A stretch of DNA of 64,000 nucleotides, from positions 2,993,804-3,057,803 of the forward strand of contig VXBP01008204.1 in NCBI GenBank assembly GCA_013400115.1, written 5' to 3'. Origin of the DNA: Rhinopomastus cyanomelas. Lineage: Eukaryota; Chordata; Aves; Bucerotiformes; Rhinopomastidae. The translations under genes and the position numbers were made by a program. Numbering within the stretch: position 1 is the first letter of the stretch; every line of letters begins with the position of its first letter. The notes under the pieces are model-generated. The model was not told where the DNA came from, ran no database searches, and saw nothing but the letters and a program-made list of their open reading frames with translations. This document shows, piece after piece, positions 36,766 to 49,400 of the stretch.

Positions 36766-36840
36766 GGTGGTGGAGGGGGATTGGAACTAGATGGGGTCTA
36801 AAGACCCTTCTAACCTAAATCTTTGTATGATTCTATGGTT
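36766..36840 (+). mobile_element. CR1 LINE 3' terminal fragment, plus orientation
   Basis: Contains 'gggggattggaactagatgg', 'cccttctaacctaaatctt' and the terminal 'tatgattctatgg'. It lies about 250 bases from the minus-oriented fragment at 36402-36520. Confidence 0.85.
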
Positions 36841-37577
36841 GGACTCTGATGTTAAAGGTCTTTCCCAGTGTAAACAATTGTTGTTATTCAATGAGGGGGA
36901 TGATGCTCTGTTGAAGAGGAGCCAGACACGGTCGTCCCAGTTCCCCCGGGGCACACCGGGCTCTCCTCAGCCGTGACACGTCTCTCTCGAGCTGCCAGCA
37001 CCCATCTTCCTCCTTGCACAGTGTGTGGGGGCCACCGATTGTCCCACGTGGTGGTGTGTGACGTGTCAAACCCAGCCGTAACATGTCAGAGCTGCTGCTG
37101 ACTGATGCCATGACCCTTTAAATGCTGAGGATTCGGGACACGACAGCCTGCTGCGCTTTTCCGAGTAGTCCGGTCTGTGTTCGACAGGGAAGTAGAAGCC
37201 GCGGATGTCGTGTGTGTGCAGTAGGTCCCAAGGCTTCGTCTGCACAGGCGTTCAAACCCCCTTCGCGTTAGCCAGCAGGCCAGAGATTGTGGGTCGGGGC
37301 GGGGGCAGGAAGGGGCACGGGGCAGCTGCACGGAGGAGCCTCTCGGGCTCCCTCACGCACCGAAGCGTTTCCCTTCGCAGCCCCACGAGCGAGCACCGTT
37401 GGTTGTGGGCAGCGGGGCCGGCTGTTTTGCACGGACATGACTGCCCCCGCTTCCCTCCTGAAGGCAGGCTGGCCGCTCCCCCCATCCCCAACCCCTCGTA
37501 TTGCTTTCGCCCTCCCTCTCCGTCTCCCTTTTCCTCTTCCTGAGGGCTGGCTCCACCCACAGCGCCTACGCCTGCCG

Positions 37578-37582
37578 ATTGG
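37578..37582 (-). promoter_or_regulatory. Inverted CCAAT box
   Basis: ATTGG within tgccgattggctg, a good NF-Y-type context. It is paired with a direct CCAAT 24 bases downstream. Confidence 0.6.
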
Positions 37583-37605
37583 CTGCGGTGGAGGGCGGCA
37601 GCCGG

Positions 37606-37610
37606 CCAAT
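37606..37610 (+). promoter_or_regulatory. CCAAT box
   Basis: CCAAT within gccggccaataagc, the second NF-Y-type site of the PDCD4 promoter. Confidence 0.55.
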
Positions 37611-37719
37611 AAGCAGCGCTGTCGGCGGCCGTGTCGCTGGGGCGGGGAGGGGGGAAGAAAACAAAAACAAGTCGGCAGGGGCGCACGCGCGCGCGTCGCC
37701 GCGTGGGGGGCGGGGCAGT

Positions 37720-37851
37720 ACAGTAACTGTGGCGCGAGCGGAGCGCCTGGTAACGGTCTGGCGCGCGGCGGCCCGTGGAGCGGGTGCCTGCGGAAGAGCG
37801 CTCGGGGCTTCGACTTCCTACTGCCTGCGGGCACGGCGGGCGGTGCTGCCG
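37720..37851 (+). other. PDCD4: Candidate untranslated first exon of PDCD4
   Basis: PDCD4 exon 2 carries a 5' UTR and the start codon, so an upstream noncoding exon is required. A plausible donor ccg|gtgcgt follows 37851, downstream of the GC boxes; alternatives exist further along the island. The start coordinate is a guess. Confidence 0.35.
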
Positions 37852-40370
37852 GTGCGTGAGGGACCATCAGGCCGCGCCGGGAATGGGGCGGGCGATGAGG
37901 GGCCTTTCGATGCCGTGAGGAGCCGTTTCCCGCCACTGACGCACCCGGCCTCGCGTCGCTGCTTCGGCGGTTACTGTGGACACGTCCCGTGAGGCAGGGG
38001 CTACTCCTGGGCCTGGTCAGCGCCTTCCAGGCGTGTGCCACCGCTTCATATGTGGCGGCGGGGCCCACTGCTGCTCCTGTTCCCTCCGGGCCTCGGCCCT
38101 CATTCAAGGCTTTTCTGCAGGGCCACAGTCGCTCCTCCATTGGTTCCTCCCAGCGGCATGGGCTGAATGGGGGTAGTTGAGTCTTACCTGATTCTTGGGT
38201 GTGGCTGCACAACAGCAGCGTTTGCAGGTCTCTCGAGCCTGGATGATAGGTGGATGGGGGGTGCTTAAAGTTAACGGGGAAGAGAAAATTTGTGTAAGCT
38301 TTCTGGAAGTTCCGCAGAGTTATGTAGGTGGAGGATCTTGATAAGTTTTGGAAGCGTTCTTCTGTGGTACGTGTTGTTCCTATATGTTATTTTGCCACTA
38401 TGTAACTCGTGGACGTAGAACTGCCAATTTAGGTAAAATGGGGTGGTGGTGAGTGCAGAGAGCTGACCATATTTTGTTGATGGTTACCAGTGGTTTAGGA
38501 AATACTCCCGTCTACTGAACTATTTTAAAAGTACTATTTGTATGACTGCTAAAGATCTCTTGTGGCACTCTCATTTTGCAGATGCTTAAAATATACTTCA
38601 GTCTATTTTGTTTCTATATTGTCTTGGGTATCTTATGTATTATGTTTGGGTTACTTTTATTCAGATGTTTTTAATGCAAGCTTAAAAGTTGTATTCATAG
38701 TTGATTGGTTGTGTAGTCTAGTACATCTCTGTAAAATATAAACTTTTTTTAATGTAATGATAAATAGCAGCAGACACGTTGGCTTACATTAATGAGAGGG
38801 CACACTGCTAAATTGAGAGAATGTCTCCTGATCAGCATAACACTGAATTGTAATTCTCAGTTATTCCATCGTCCTCGTTACAAACAAATCAGGTTGCTGA
38901 ATCTGGACAAGACAGCACATGAAAGTTGTGTTGTTATGCTGCCATAGTTGGAGAATTTCTGCTAGGATCCTCCATGGAAGAAGTATTTCTCTGCTTGAAA
39001 TTTAGGACTGATTACAAGTGGTGTAAGTTGTGATCACTACATAATACAGAGTTTGTTCTTTGTCTTCTTTTTCAAAGAGGTGGACAACTGATGGAACATT
39101 CCACTAGGAAGAATAAAACTCTTCTTGCAAGATAGTTTGCACAGATTAAATTAAGAGCCATAAAAAAAAGAATCAACCAACAGTGACTGAGATCCCTTGA
39201 GAAGCTCCTGAATGACTGATTGAGGTAACCGAAAAAAAGACCCATTCTTATAAAAAATTGTGGGGTTTGGAGGATTTCTTGTAACACAAAACTGTTAACT
39301 GTTTTGGCTGGTATTAGGAAATACAAGATCAGGACAGCTTGATACAGTACCCTAAATGGGAGTTTATTGCCAGTGGTCTGTGATGAATCATTTACAGTTA
39401 ATAGGTCTGTGTTAGGCAAGTGGGCATGAGAGGGGGAAATAAGGAAAGAACAGAAAAGGGGAAGGGAGTGCAGTTGTTTGGTGTCACAATCTTGCCCCTC
39501 AACAGTAAGCTTTTTTCAGGGCAGCAAAGGATGAGAAAGGGAAGAAAAGAGATGCTGAATTGTTATGGGGCAGACACAAATACTGCTAATATTCACAGGA
39601 CTACAAAGGGCTGTGTGAAAATTTTACAGGTGAAAAAGTGTATAGGGAGTTCTTTTGTGTACCTAAAGGAAAGATGGATGATGCCATTTCTTTCACAGTG
39701 ACATGGGATGGTTTGTACAATAGCAGCTGCTAGGAAGACAAAGTAACAGAAAAAGAGATGTCTTCAACTTCATCTCTTGCTGATTCAACAGTGGTTGTAA
39801 GGAGTGCTTAAAGGGTGCAGAAGCACAGATGTGAAAACCTGACAGCTGTGCGTACACACAGAGAAGAGCGTACCGACTGTCCTTAAGGGGAAGAACGCAA
39901 AACAGCTTGTTTTATGAGTGCTGGTTTGAACTTGATAAACTAGTGCCATTTTATCACTATAGGTCACCTGAAGAACATTACTCTTGTGGGTGCAATTATA
40001 CCATTGATATTGTGTGCTCGCACAGATAGCCACTTTGCGGAATAGGACAGTCTAATTTGATAGAAGTGGCTTTTATCAGCTAAAACTGTACAGAGGGCTT
40101 TTCCCCTTAAAATAACGGTTTTGATCCTCGTGCCTACTTCATAAACAGAATTGATAGTGCTGACTTAAAGGCATAGATGTGTTAAGAGGGTGGTGCTGTC
40201 TCATTTTGCACTGTTTATCTTCCCAGAAACTTTTCAGTGATTACTGATAGCTAATTATAAATTATCCCCCCCATTTTTGCATTGTATTTTGTGAGTGAAG
40301 CTGTTGCAGCTTTTTACCTCCTTATGATTTGGTGCAGTGTTTTTCTTTCCTTGAGTTCTTTTCTGTTTAG
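37852..40370 (+). other. PDCD4 intron 1 (inferred)
   Basis: From the CpG island to the exon 2 acceptor. No repeats or other genes recognised. Confidence 0.55.
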
Positions 40371-40467
40371 GTCTTGGAGGAAAACTTTTAAGAGTTTACA
40401 TTTCACACTCAGTTCTGTTAAGCAGCAATGGAAGTAGAAAAGGAGCAGATTTATATTGTCCCAACAG
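40371..40467 (+). CDS. PDCD4: PDCD4 exon 2 (5' UTR and start codon)
   Basis: Acceptor TTCTGTTTAG ends at 40370, donor GTAAGT at 40468. Bases 40371-40427 are untranslated; ATG at 40428 opens MEVEKEQIYIVPT plus one base. Confidence 0.93.
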
Positions 40468-43400
40468 GTAAGTAATATATTTAGTATTTACCTAAAATTG
40501 CTTAGCTGACATGAAGTGTTCTCTGTAGAAAAATTGTTTTAAAAAAAATCTTCAAGAATTTTTTGAATCATGCTATTATATATCATAGTATCCTGCTAGA
40601 TTACATTTATTCCAAAATTTGTTAAAACTATGAAATTAACATTTCTTTAACTTACTAAATAGTAGTGGTTTTGGACTTTTCTTACCATCTGATTTCCATT
40701 AATGCAGGTATGAAAAATAAACTCGAGTAATTGAGAGGTACAGATTTTGCTATTATGTGGTTGTATAGTTTAAAATCAGAGGAAACAAGTAATAAAAAGG
40801 CTGGACTAGAAGTGGGCTGGCATGAGAAGAATTTACCAGATGTGTTAGAGATTGTCCTGAGATGGACTGTTCTGCCTACATCATCTTACCATGTTTAGAT
40901 AAGTTAACAGTTTTATGTTGTTTTCTGTGTCTTCCAAAGATCATGGTGATCCACACTGACCTTTTTATACGACAGCTTCTGTAGGTTTTAATGTTTTTCA
41001 AAAACAAGTCATATGCATGTTAAGCCATGTGTGTTAAGAAGCAGTTGAAGTGGCAACTTTTTTGAAGCCAGAGCATTTTTAATGTAGGCGATGCATTGCA
41101 TCTCAGCATTTTAGAATTATATGTGGATAAGAGGTGGGAAACTTGGGGAGTCTGAATTGACCTAATTTGGTCAAATGAAATTTGTGTAGTTAAGTACTTG
41201 CTGAATGCTTTGTTAATTAAGGTAGCACCACAAAAGCACAGATCTGAAGCGTCTCTTTTGGGCTTAATAGCTGGGTGATATGGTAAATTTGGGTACGTGT
41301 TTAGTATGTAGTAAGCAAAGTTTGAAAGCTTATACAACACTGTATAATACTTACATGTGTATATGTTCTACGATGTAAAAATGAGAAGCTGAAGGTCTGT
41401 ATCATTTTATATGTGCTCTTTATAAAATAATTTTATTCTAGAAAAGTGTTGAAAAATGGTGTATCAGTTCAACCTATTTTTTTCTGCTTAAGTAGGTAAC
41501 TGATAGTGGAGTGTCAGTTGGCTGTAGTATTAAGGAGAATGCTGTTGTAGCTAGAAGTGATAGTATTATATGAAAAAGTAGTTTGTTAATGCAGTACGAA
41601 ATATGAAGTTTGGCAGGTTGGATGTCTTCTGTGGAGGATTTCCTTTAGGCTTGAACCGGAGATCAGACGTGTAAGCAGTTTGGAGTGTAGCCTCTTCTTT
41701 TATCCCTAGTCATCAGATTCAGAACTGACCTGTGTATTTGTCAGCCATTTTCTTTGGAGACTGAGAAAAAAGCAGTCACTGAGGGCTGTAGCTCCTAGAC
41801 AGCTGGATTGCAAGTGTAAATTGGAGAACTTCATGGGAGAGTGGACCTGAAGAAGAACTTAAATTCACTTGTCTCTGATGAGCTGGTCATGCTGATGGGG
41901 TCTCTCTGGGGAATGAGAGGAAGGAAACCTGTTCTGTTTAGTTTTGCTGTTTTTTCCTCCCTCTGCTGGCTTTATGCAAATCTCTCATTGTTTCATTAAA
42001 ATGTTAGACAAACTGGGAAAGCTCATTGTGGGGAACCTTTTCCTGGTGTGTGCTTTTGTTTGAGAGCTTGCTGCAAGCATAAAAGGAAAGATTTTGTGGG
42101 AGTAATGAGTGGAAAGATGAAGCTGAGACTGGAGTGGCTGCATTATTGCTCAGCTTAGCATTCACATCTGGGAACACTAATATCAGAGTTACTTCTTTGA
42201 TCACAAAGGAGGCAGTGACATCAAACTCTCTTCTTGTCGTGTAGTATCCTCTTTGATACAGGTAAATACTTGCAGATTGGAAATGTTTCATTAGTGCACT
42301 TCTCTTTTAAAACAATTTTTCCTGAATCTGTTTTGAATTGAGTAAGTAGTTCTGAGAAATATTGCCAAATAAATGTTGCTAATTAGAATATGTTGAGTGG
42401 CGAAGTAACACCTTGAGCTAAGTTGAAATACAAATTTAAATTTATCTTCTATGTTATGGATTTATGGCAGTGAACCTTTCTGTAAAGCAGGCTTGGCACA
42501 GCTGGAAAAGCAGCTTCTTTTCCGTGCCTCATCACTGCACTTCATGGGGCTTTAGGTTGTATCTTTGAGACTCTTGAATAAAAGAAGATCATTGTAACGG
42601 AGAGATGAGGCTGTTCCCTTTGCCTGTGTGTTTTCCAATCTGTTAAGAACTCCCAGTGTGCTAACTGGAATGTAAATAGGTTTGCAGGTGCTTTATTTTT
42701 TGTCATGTTGGGTTAAGGGGAAGAACTTACAAAGGCTTTTCCTCATAATGCTCTCAATGAGACATTCTGCTGGACTGTACAGCTCAGATGAGGGACATTC
42801 TTATTGCATAATACCGCGTAAAATAAGACATTAGATACAAATTCTGACTGTGCATTGACGTCCCAAAACAGTGAAATTAGAGCTCATCTCAGTGCTCCGA
42901 GACATTTCCAGATTTTTAAGTGGTGAGCGAGCTTTTTTTTGTTGTTGGGTGTGAAACAAAGCTAGTTACATATTGTATGTGATTGTGCTGGGGAACAAAC
43001 CTTGAGCATTTGAGAAACGTGCTTGACAGAAGCCACAGTGAGGGGCAGTCCATACAGAAGGAGAGAGATCAGTGTTTCAAAATAATTTATTTAGCCTGTG
43101 AGGCTTTGTTATCAAACTCCATAGGGTTTGTATTGTGGCATTTTTTTCCCATTACTTTAAAAACAAAAAATAAAAGTAGGTGTGTTTTTGTATTCTTGTA
43201 AGTGTAAATCATTACTTTCCAGCTAGTTTGAGATTTCTTGAATGAAGGGAATGTTTGTTGATGATTAAGGAAATTAATTTCACTTTGATGGGTAGTTTGT
43301 TAACATTAGTGAGTTCTTAGCAAATTTACTGTATTGGCAGTTTTGTTTGTCTCTAAATCTAGAGCTGAATGGGGGAAGTGAGAACTTGGAGTACTGATAG

Positions 43401-46400
43401 TTTTTGTTTAACAAGGGTGGGGTTTTCTGTGGTTTACCTGTTTAAATGGTTTATTCATTTGCTTTCTAACTCTTGACTTATGCTCTGTTTAGACTGTGGG
43501 TGGTTCATGCAGAGGAATAAGGAACGCCTTATTACTGTGATGTGTTGATACATTTTAAAAACATCATTTGCTTTAGAGCTGTTGTAATCCTTTGTGAATA
43601 ATGCGGTGTATTTTTGTACTCTAACACAAAACTGTTTAAAACTCTAGTTTCCTTTTTTCCTGTTTCATTTCTTAAGAATTGGAGAATCTAAGTGATGCTC
43701 CATTTTCTGGTGATGAAGAAAATGGTGGGTCTGAGGAACGAAAGACTGAAATCAATGGAAATTGGATTCCTGCAACTTCAATTACTGAAGCCAAAATAAA
43801 TGCTAAAGCAAAGAGAAGGTTGAGGAAAAATTCTTCTAGAGATTCTGGGAGAGGAGACTCTGTTAGTGACAATGGAGAGACACTGAAGGTTGGAGTTGTA
43901 CCAACAAGCCCAAAGGGGAAAATCTTGGACAGGCGATCCCGGTCTGGAAAGGGAAGAGGTCTGCCAAAGAAAGGTGGGTGTAACTTAATGAAGAGGAAGC
44001 ACAATTAAGAGTTTGTCCAGAACATCGTTTTCTTCCCACTGAGAATCCTTTTAATAAACCACAGTCTGCTTCTTTGGTAGATAGCAGGTGGCAATAGGAG
44101 CTAGTAGTGGGTGGTATTGTTATCAGAAAATTTTATATACATCTCAGTTAACTTCAGTCTTTAAGTAGCAAATTTAACACACAAATTTGAACTGTTGCTA
44201 GTTTGTAGGACTCTTATTAATGGAAATTTAAAGCATGGTTATATTTGAAAGTACAGCCTGAACATTCAGCAGTTCTTGAGTAGTTTCATGCTGTTTCTCC
44301 TGTCTTACTGGATAGTGATGACAAAGCTAGTTGCTGAAATGGGAACAGGTCATACAAAAATAACCCTTTTCAGCATACGTAGTTAATCAGGAGGTGAGCA
44401 CAAGCAGTGGTACGTCACTCTTAAGTGAAATAGTGTTGGCTTGAATTCAGAGGATTTCTTTTTAAACTGGTGGTCCTTGTTTACTGTCCCATATTTTGCC
44501 AGGTGGAGCAGGTGGTAAAGGAGTTTGGGGAACACCTGGTCAAGTGTATGATGTAGAAGAAGTAGATATTAAGGATCCTAATTATGATGATGACCAGGTA
44601 AGCAAATAATTTGTTTGCAGTCTTGTTTTTTATTTCCTTTTTTGATTTCAATTCGTGTTATGCTTATGGGCAGCACCCTTATCCCAGAAGCATTTCTCAC
44701 TGCTGTTTTGCATGGACGTGGTTGTTGCAGTGCTGCTCTGTATTACAGACAGGCACAGTGTTAAAATTGCAGTACAGACTTTATCAGCTTGGGAGTTCAA
44801 TAGGGAGGACGGTGTCCTTTTGTAGTATTTTATCTTCCCTGTATTCCCAGCCTTTTGAATGTTTTGAGTCTACTTGATACAAACACTTCAAACCAGTGCA
44901 AAGTTGATAGCCTCGATATTTTGTTTGCATGTATTTACTTAGAATGTGTTGTAAAAGATGCTATCATACAACTGTATTATCGGGGAAGACAAAGCTCAGT
45001 GGGCAAAGGGTGCTTTATAACACTAAGTTGTTGAGGAAAGAAAACACTGATTACAAACACAAATGACTGAAGTTTCTGAGATCCCTACAACAGTTTTGTA
45101 GAACATAAGCAGAGCAATGGTGTCATTAGAGCAGCAGCAGTTTTCTGTAGCCACAGCTGCTGACAGCATGGTATGTGGAAATATCAGATCCTTATTTCAG
45201 TATCAATTTTTTTCCCTGCAATTCAAGACCTTATATTAACATTTACATTACTAATAATTGACTATTAGAAATGAGGCTTATGAGCACATAATAAAAGAGT
45301 ATTCTGTGGAATTTGTGTCCTTCGTTTCCCTAAGGTTGTGAATGGAGGCCAGTTGATGGTAGGATAGGCTTTTGGACTTCTGTTGTATTGACTGATCATG
45401 GAGTGCTTCTTTCCATTAAGCATTAGTTGGAAAACTTCTTTGTTCAGATTTCTATGAATGGTGGTGTTGCTCTGAATGTTGCTTGTGTAGTCTGTGAGGA
45501 ACAGCGTACAGAATTACAGCAGGGCAGAACTCTGCAGGACCAGGTTATATAGGAGGCAGTTGCTGTGGGATTGTTATTCCCCTTAGGGGGATGTCTTTCC
45601 TCACAGATATTCTGCAAATTCTTTGTATGTGCTTTTCCCTGTCTGATCACGCAGTCTTTATGGGAGAGAGAACAGGCAGACTTGCTGTCAGGGACTGAAG
45701 TGCAGCTTGCAGGTGAAGGCACTGAAAATTAAATCTTGTGCTGTGGCCCAGTGAATGGGTTGGCTGGGACAGGTGTTTTTGTTGCTCTCCCTTCAGAAAT
45801 AGCCAGTAGGTACTTGATATCTATTCATGTGGTGTCACTAGGATCCTACAAACAGAATTTGGAGTGTTTACCATCATTCAACAGTAAATTCATCCTTGCG
45901 GGCAAATCAGCCAACAGTAAATTAAAATGTCAAGTCACTTGACGTTTAGCCAGCATTCTCTGTACTTTAGTGATAGACAGAGTCTGATATTTTCTGACTA
46001 CCAGGACTAAAGCATTAAGGATTTCATAAATACATGTTAGTGCTCTTAACACTGTATGAGATGCAAGAGAAGACAGTACCATTTACAAAAGGGTATATGC
46101 TTTTGTTGCCTTTTAAATAGGAGAACTGTGTCTACGAAACAGTAGTTTTACCACTGGATGAAAGAGCTTTTGAAAAAACTTTAACACCCATCATACAGGA
46201 ATATTTTGAACATGGAGATACTAATGAGGTTTCGGTATGTCACATTGCTTTTTACATCTTTATTTTAGGGGGCAAGCCTATAGCACATAAGGGAATCCAA
46301 CTGCTACCTATAAATGAGTGTATAGAGATGTTGTCAAGAAATATGCTAATATTTAAGCAGTTACAGCAATAACATAAGCAGATGCATATATGTAAATATA

Positions 46401-49400
46401 AGTGTATAATTATACATTTGTAATATAATTATACCATGTATTTTTTGTTACAAAAATAATGAAACCTTGTTCTGTTGTTTTTCAAATCTTAATGTAGGAG
46501 ATGCTGAAGAATTTAAACCTTGGTGAAATGAAATACAGTGTACCAGTGCTGGCTGTTTCCTTGGCATTGGAAGGGAAGGCTAGTCACAGGGAAATGACAT
46601 CTAAGCTTATCTCTGACCTCTGTGGGACAGTAGTAAGCAAAACTGATGTGGAAAAATCCTTTGATAGACTGCTTAAAGACCTACCTGAATTGGTGTTGGA
46701 TTCTCCCAGGGCACCACAGGTATATTTGTAAAGTCCTATGCTAGAACCCAGAAGCTTTTTTTTTTTTTTTGCTGTTAAAATTGAGTAAACTGAAATACAC
46801 TCTATTTTGAAAATTTTATTGACTTGCTGTCTGTAATCCCCTACCAATTTCCCAGGCTGTGTTTTGACTTTGAGATCACGCATTTCAATAAAATCCAAAA
46901 ACCAAGCACATTGTAATTGTCTACTTAAATCTTGAATTTCAAAGTAGTTCTAATTAAAATTCCTTTGTGTTTTGTTACAGCTGGTGGGGCAGTTTATTGC
47001 TAGAGCTGTTGGAGATGGGATTCTAAGCAATACCTACATAGATGGCTACAAAGGCACTGTGGATTGTGTCCAAGCTCGGTAACTTTGTTTCTCTGTAGCT
47101 ACAGTTTTCTATTACATGTGCCCAAGATGATGATAAGGGATTTAGGACTTCAGGATAAGGCTTATTCTTTAGTTGAACGTTATAAAGAAGTTCATAAAGT
47201 TGGCAATAAAATCCAGAATTATTCAGGTCAGAGTAGAAATACTGAAAATGCTTGACAAATGTATTAATACATTTGTATTTGGCTTGTCAGGTTTGTTGTC
47301 CATCTTATGTCTGAGGCTGAAAAAAGAATGAGCTGAAACAAGTGATTAGAGAATGTTTTATCCATAGAAAAACTTATAAAGTGTTTAAATGAGTAAATAT
47401 AGCATCAGAACAGCTGATGTGAAATACACAAGGGATTAACTGTTTTGCCTTATAAAGGTTTGGAACTCATGCAATGCTTTCCCAGACTTCCTCTGTAATG
47501 CTTTATTTATCAAGAAGTGTAGTTGGTTTCCCTGTCAGGGTGAGAAGTTTGAAGGAGCAATCTCTATCAAAGAAGGACATTTTTAATAACTATCTGTGGT
47601 TTTGTTTTATTATTTGTCCCCATAAATGTGTGCTTCAGGCTTGATACAAGGCTGCTAAAATCTTTAAGATTCTAAAAACTACATTTGTTACACTTAGTTA
47701 GAGGGTAAGGAAGCGCTTAGCTGCCTAACGTAACTGACAGTGTTCACTGAAATGTCTCCTGTGAAAGACTGTAGCCTGCACAGTGCACATCTGGGATGCT
47801 TTGCTGCCTTTGCTGTTTCTAGGCTAGTGTTTTCTGCTCAGTAAATCTTGGTGAACAGAGTTCTTGTTATTGGCTAGCCCCCAGTATGAGGATTGGGATA
47901 ACTGCACTTTCTTTAGCTGGATGGTGTTTAACTGGATCTGGGCTTTTCCTTTTTTCACCTTACTTCCTTTTTCAATCTTTTGTCCACAAACTGCCTAGTT
48001 CTCACCATCTTTTTTCAGCCTCCTGAAGTGCTCTTGCTTAAGTTCTCAAGGTTTCATAATTCTTTAGACACAAAATTAAAAGTATTTCAGTAGAAAAGCT
48101 GTTAGTGTGGAAGCAACTCAAGCCCCTCATTTGGGATAAGACAATGCCAGGCTGCATTCTTGAAGGAGCCTGCATACAGTCCAGTTCTGCATAACAGAAC
48201 ATTACATTCTTTCTTGTGAGCATGTTTCAAGTTCTGCATTGATGATTCAGATCTGCTGTCATCACAGGATTGTTACCTGTCCATAGCACTGTGCAAATGA
48301 AAGTAGAGAGGTGGCAGCAAACATCCGTGGAAACCTAGCCTGCTGGCTTCTGTATGTTCCTGTAGAGTTGCTAACCATGACCTCTTGCCAGGGATCTACT
48401 CATTTTGCATAAAGAGGACTGGCAGTGGGAAAAGTTAACAGATTCCTTTGAGTGAGGTTTTGCAATAACTTAAAACACCAACTTTGCTTTCTAGAGCTGC
48501 ACTGGACCGAGCTACTGTGTTGTTGAGTGTGACCAAGGGTGGAAAGCGCATAGATAACGTGTGGGGGACAGGTGGTGGCCAACAGCCTGTGAAGCACCTT
48601 GCTAAAGAGGTAGCTGATTTCTACAAAACTGTCTTCTAGAGTTTACTGTTTGTCTAAGCTTATCTTGTTTGAGATGAAGAGAGATGTTCTGTAGCAAAAT
48701 TATTATTGTTTGAGGTTTTTTATATTTATTTCTACAAAGTCATTTTAAAGAACCTAAGTGGATAATTATGTTGGTTTTGTAGTACTTGTCAGTGGTGGGA
48801 ACATGCCAGTACGCGTTCTGTATTGTAATTGCACATTTATTTTTGCTTTAAGCGAAACTTAGCTTTTTGAAAGCTTATGGTGTAAAATGGTGAAGTAATT
48901 AGAAGAGCTAAGATGAAACTGGCTAAGCAAGATAAACTATGATTCTTTTTTAGCATAGCTGATTAAAAGCATTGCAGCAACTTTAAAAAAAGAGAAGAAA
49001 CAGGAATGTTCAGAATTCCATGCTATGAAATGGGCAAATTTAAAGGAAAAAAGTTCTGTTAGAGTTCTGAAGACGAGAGGGTAACTCTCTGATAGGAGAA
49101 AGGAGCTCAGAAGATACGCTTCATTACAGCTGTGTTAACATCTAATGCTGACACGTATCTTATAAAGCAACGATTTAGGTGCTCAAGTGTGTGTATTAGC
49201 ACTATTGATAGATATTTGGCTTATACTGTAAGGTTGCATTTATAAAAACTCCACCAGTGAGTTTCAAGACCTAACTTGTTGCTGGGTTGATTGCTGATTA
49301 TCAAAACAGTTTACAGCTTTTATATTTTGTATTTCATTAGTGTTGGGCTTTCTCTTTGTTTTAAAATTCAATAGATTGACATGTTGCTGAAAGAGTATTT

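Larger units (their letters stand above)
34781..37129. other. Upstream flank of PDCD4
   Basis: No supported gene. It contains three small CR1 3'-end pieces in both orientations (35797-35865, 36402-36520, 36766-36840). Confidence 0.65.
37130..38170 (+). promoter_or_regulatory. PDCD4 CpG-island promoter
   Basis: Strongly CpG-rich block. It contains an inverted CCAAT box (ATTGG, 37578-37582), a CCAAT box (37606-37610) and Sp1-type GC boxes at 37639-37647 (ggggcgggg) and about 37705-37715 (gggggcgggg). An alternating purine-pyrimidine tract gcgcacgcgcgcgcg lies at 37681-37695. No TATA box is seen. The transcription start is probably near 37.7 kb. Confidence 0.8.

Noticed and set aside
37268..38212. 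314-residue minus-strand open frame over the PDCD4 promoter
   Set aside because: It lies in a CpG island where stop codons are rare, is dominated by Pro, Arg, Ala and Gly, and overlaps other long frames on both strands. Composition artefact.
43672..44004. 110-residue minus-strand frame opposite PDCD4 exon 3
   Set aside because: Shadow of the real exon on the other strand; the plus frame matches PDCD4 residue by residue.
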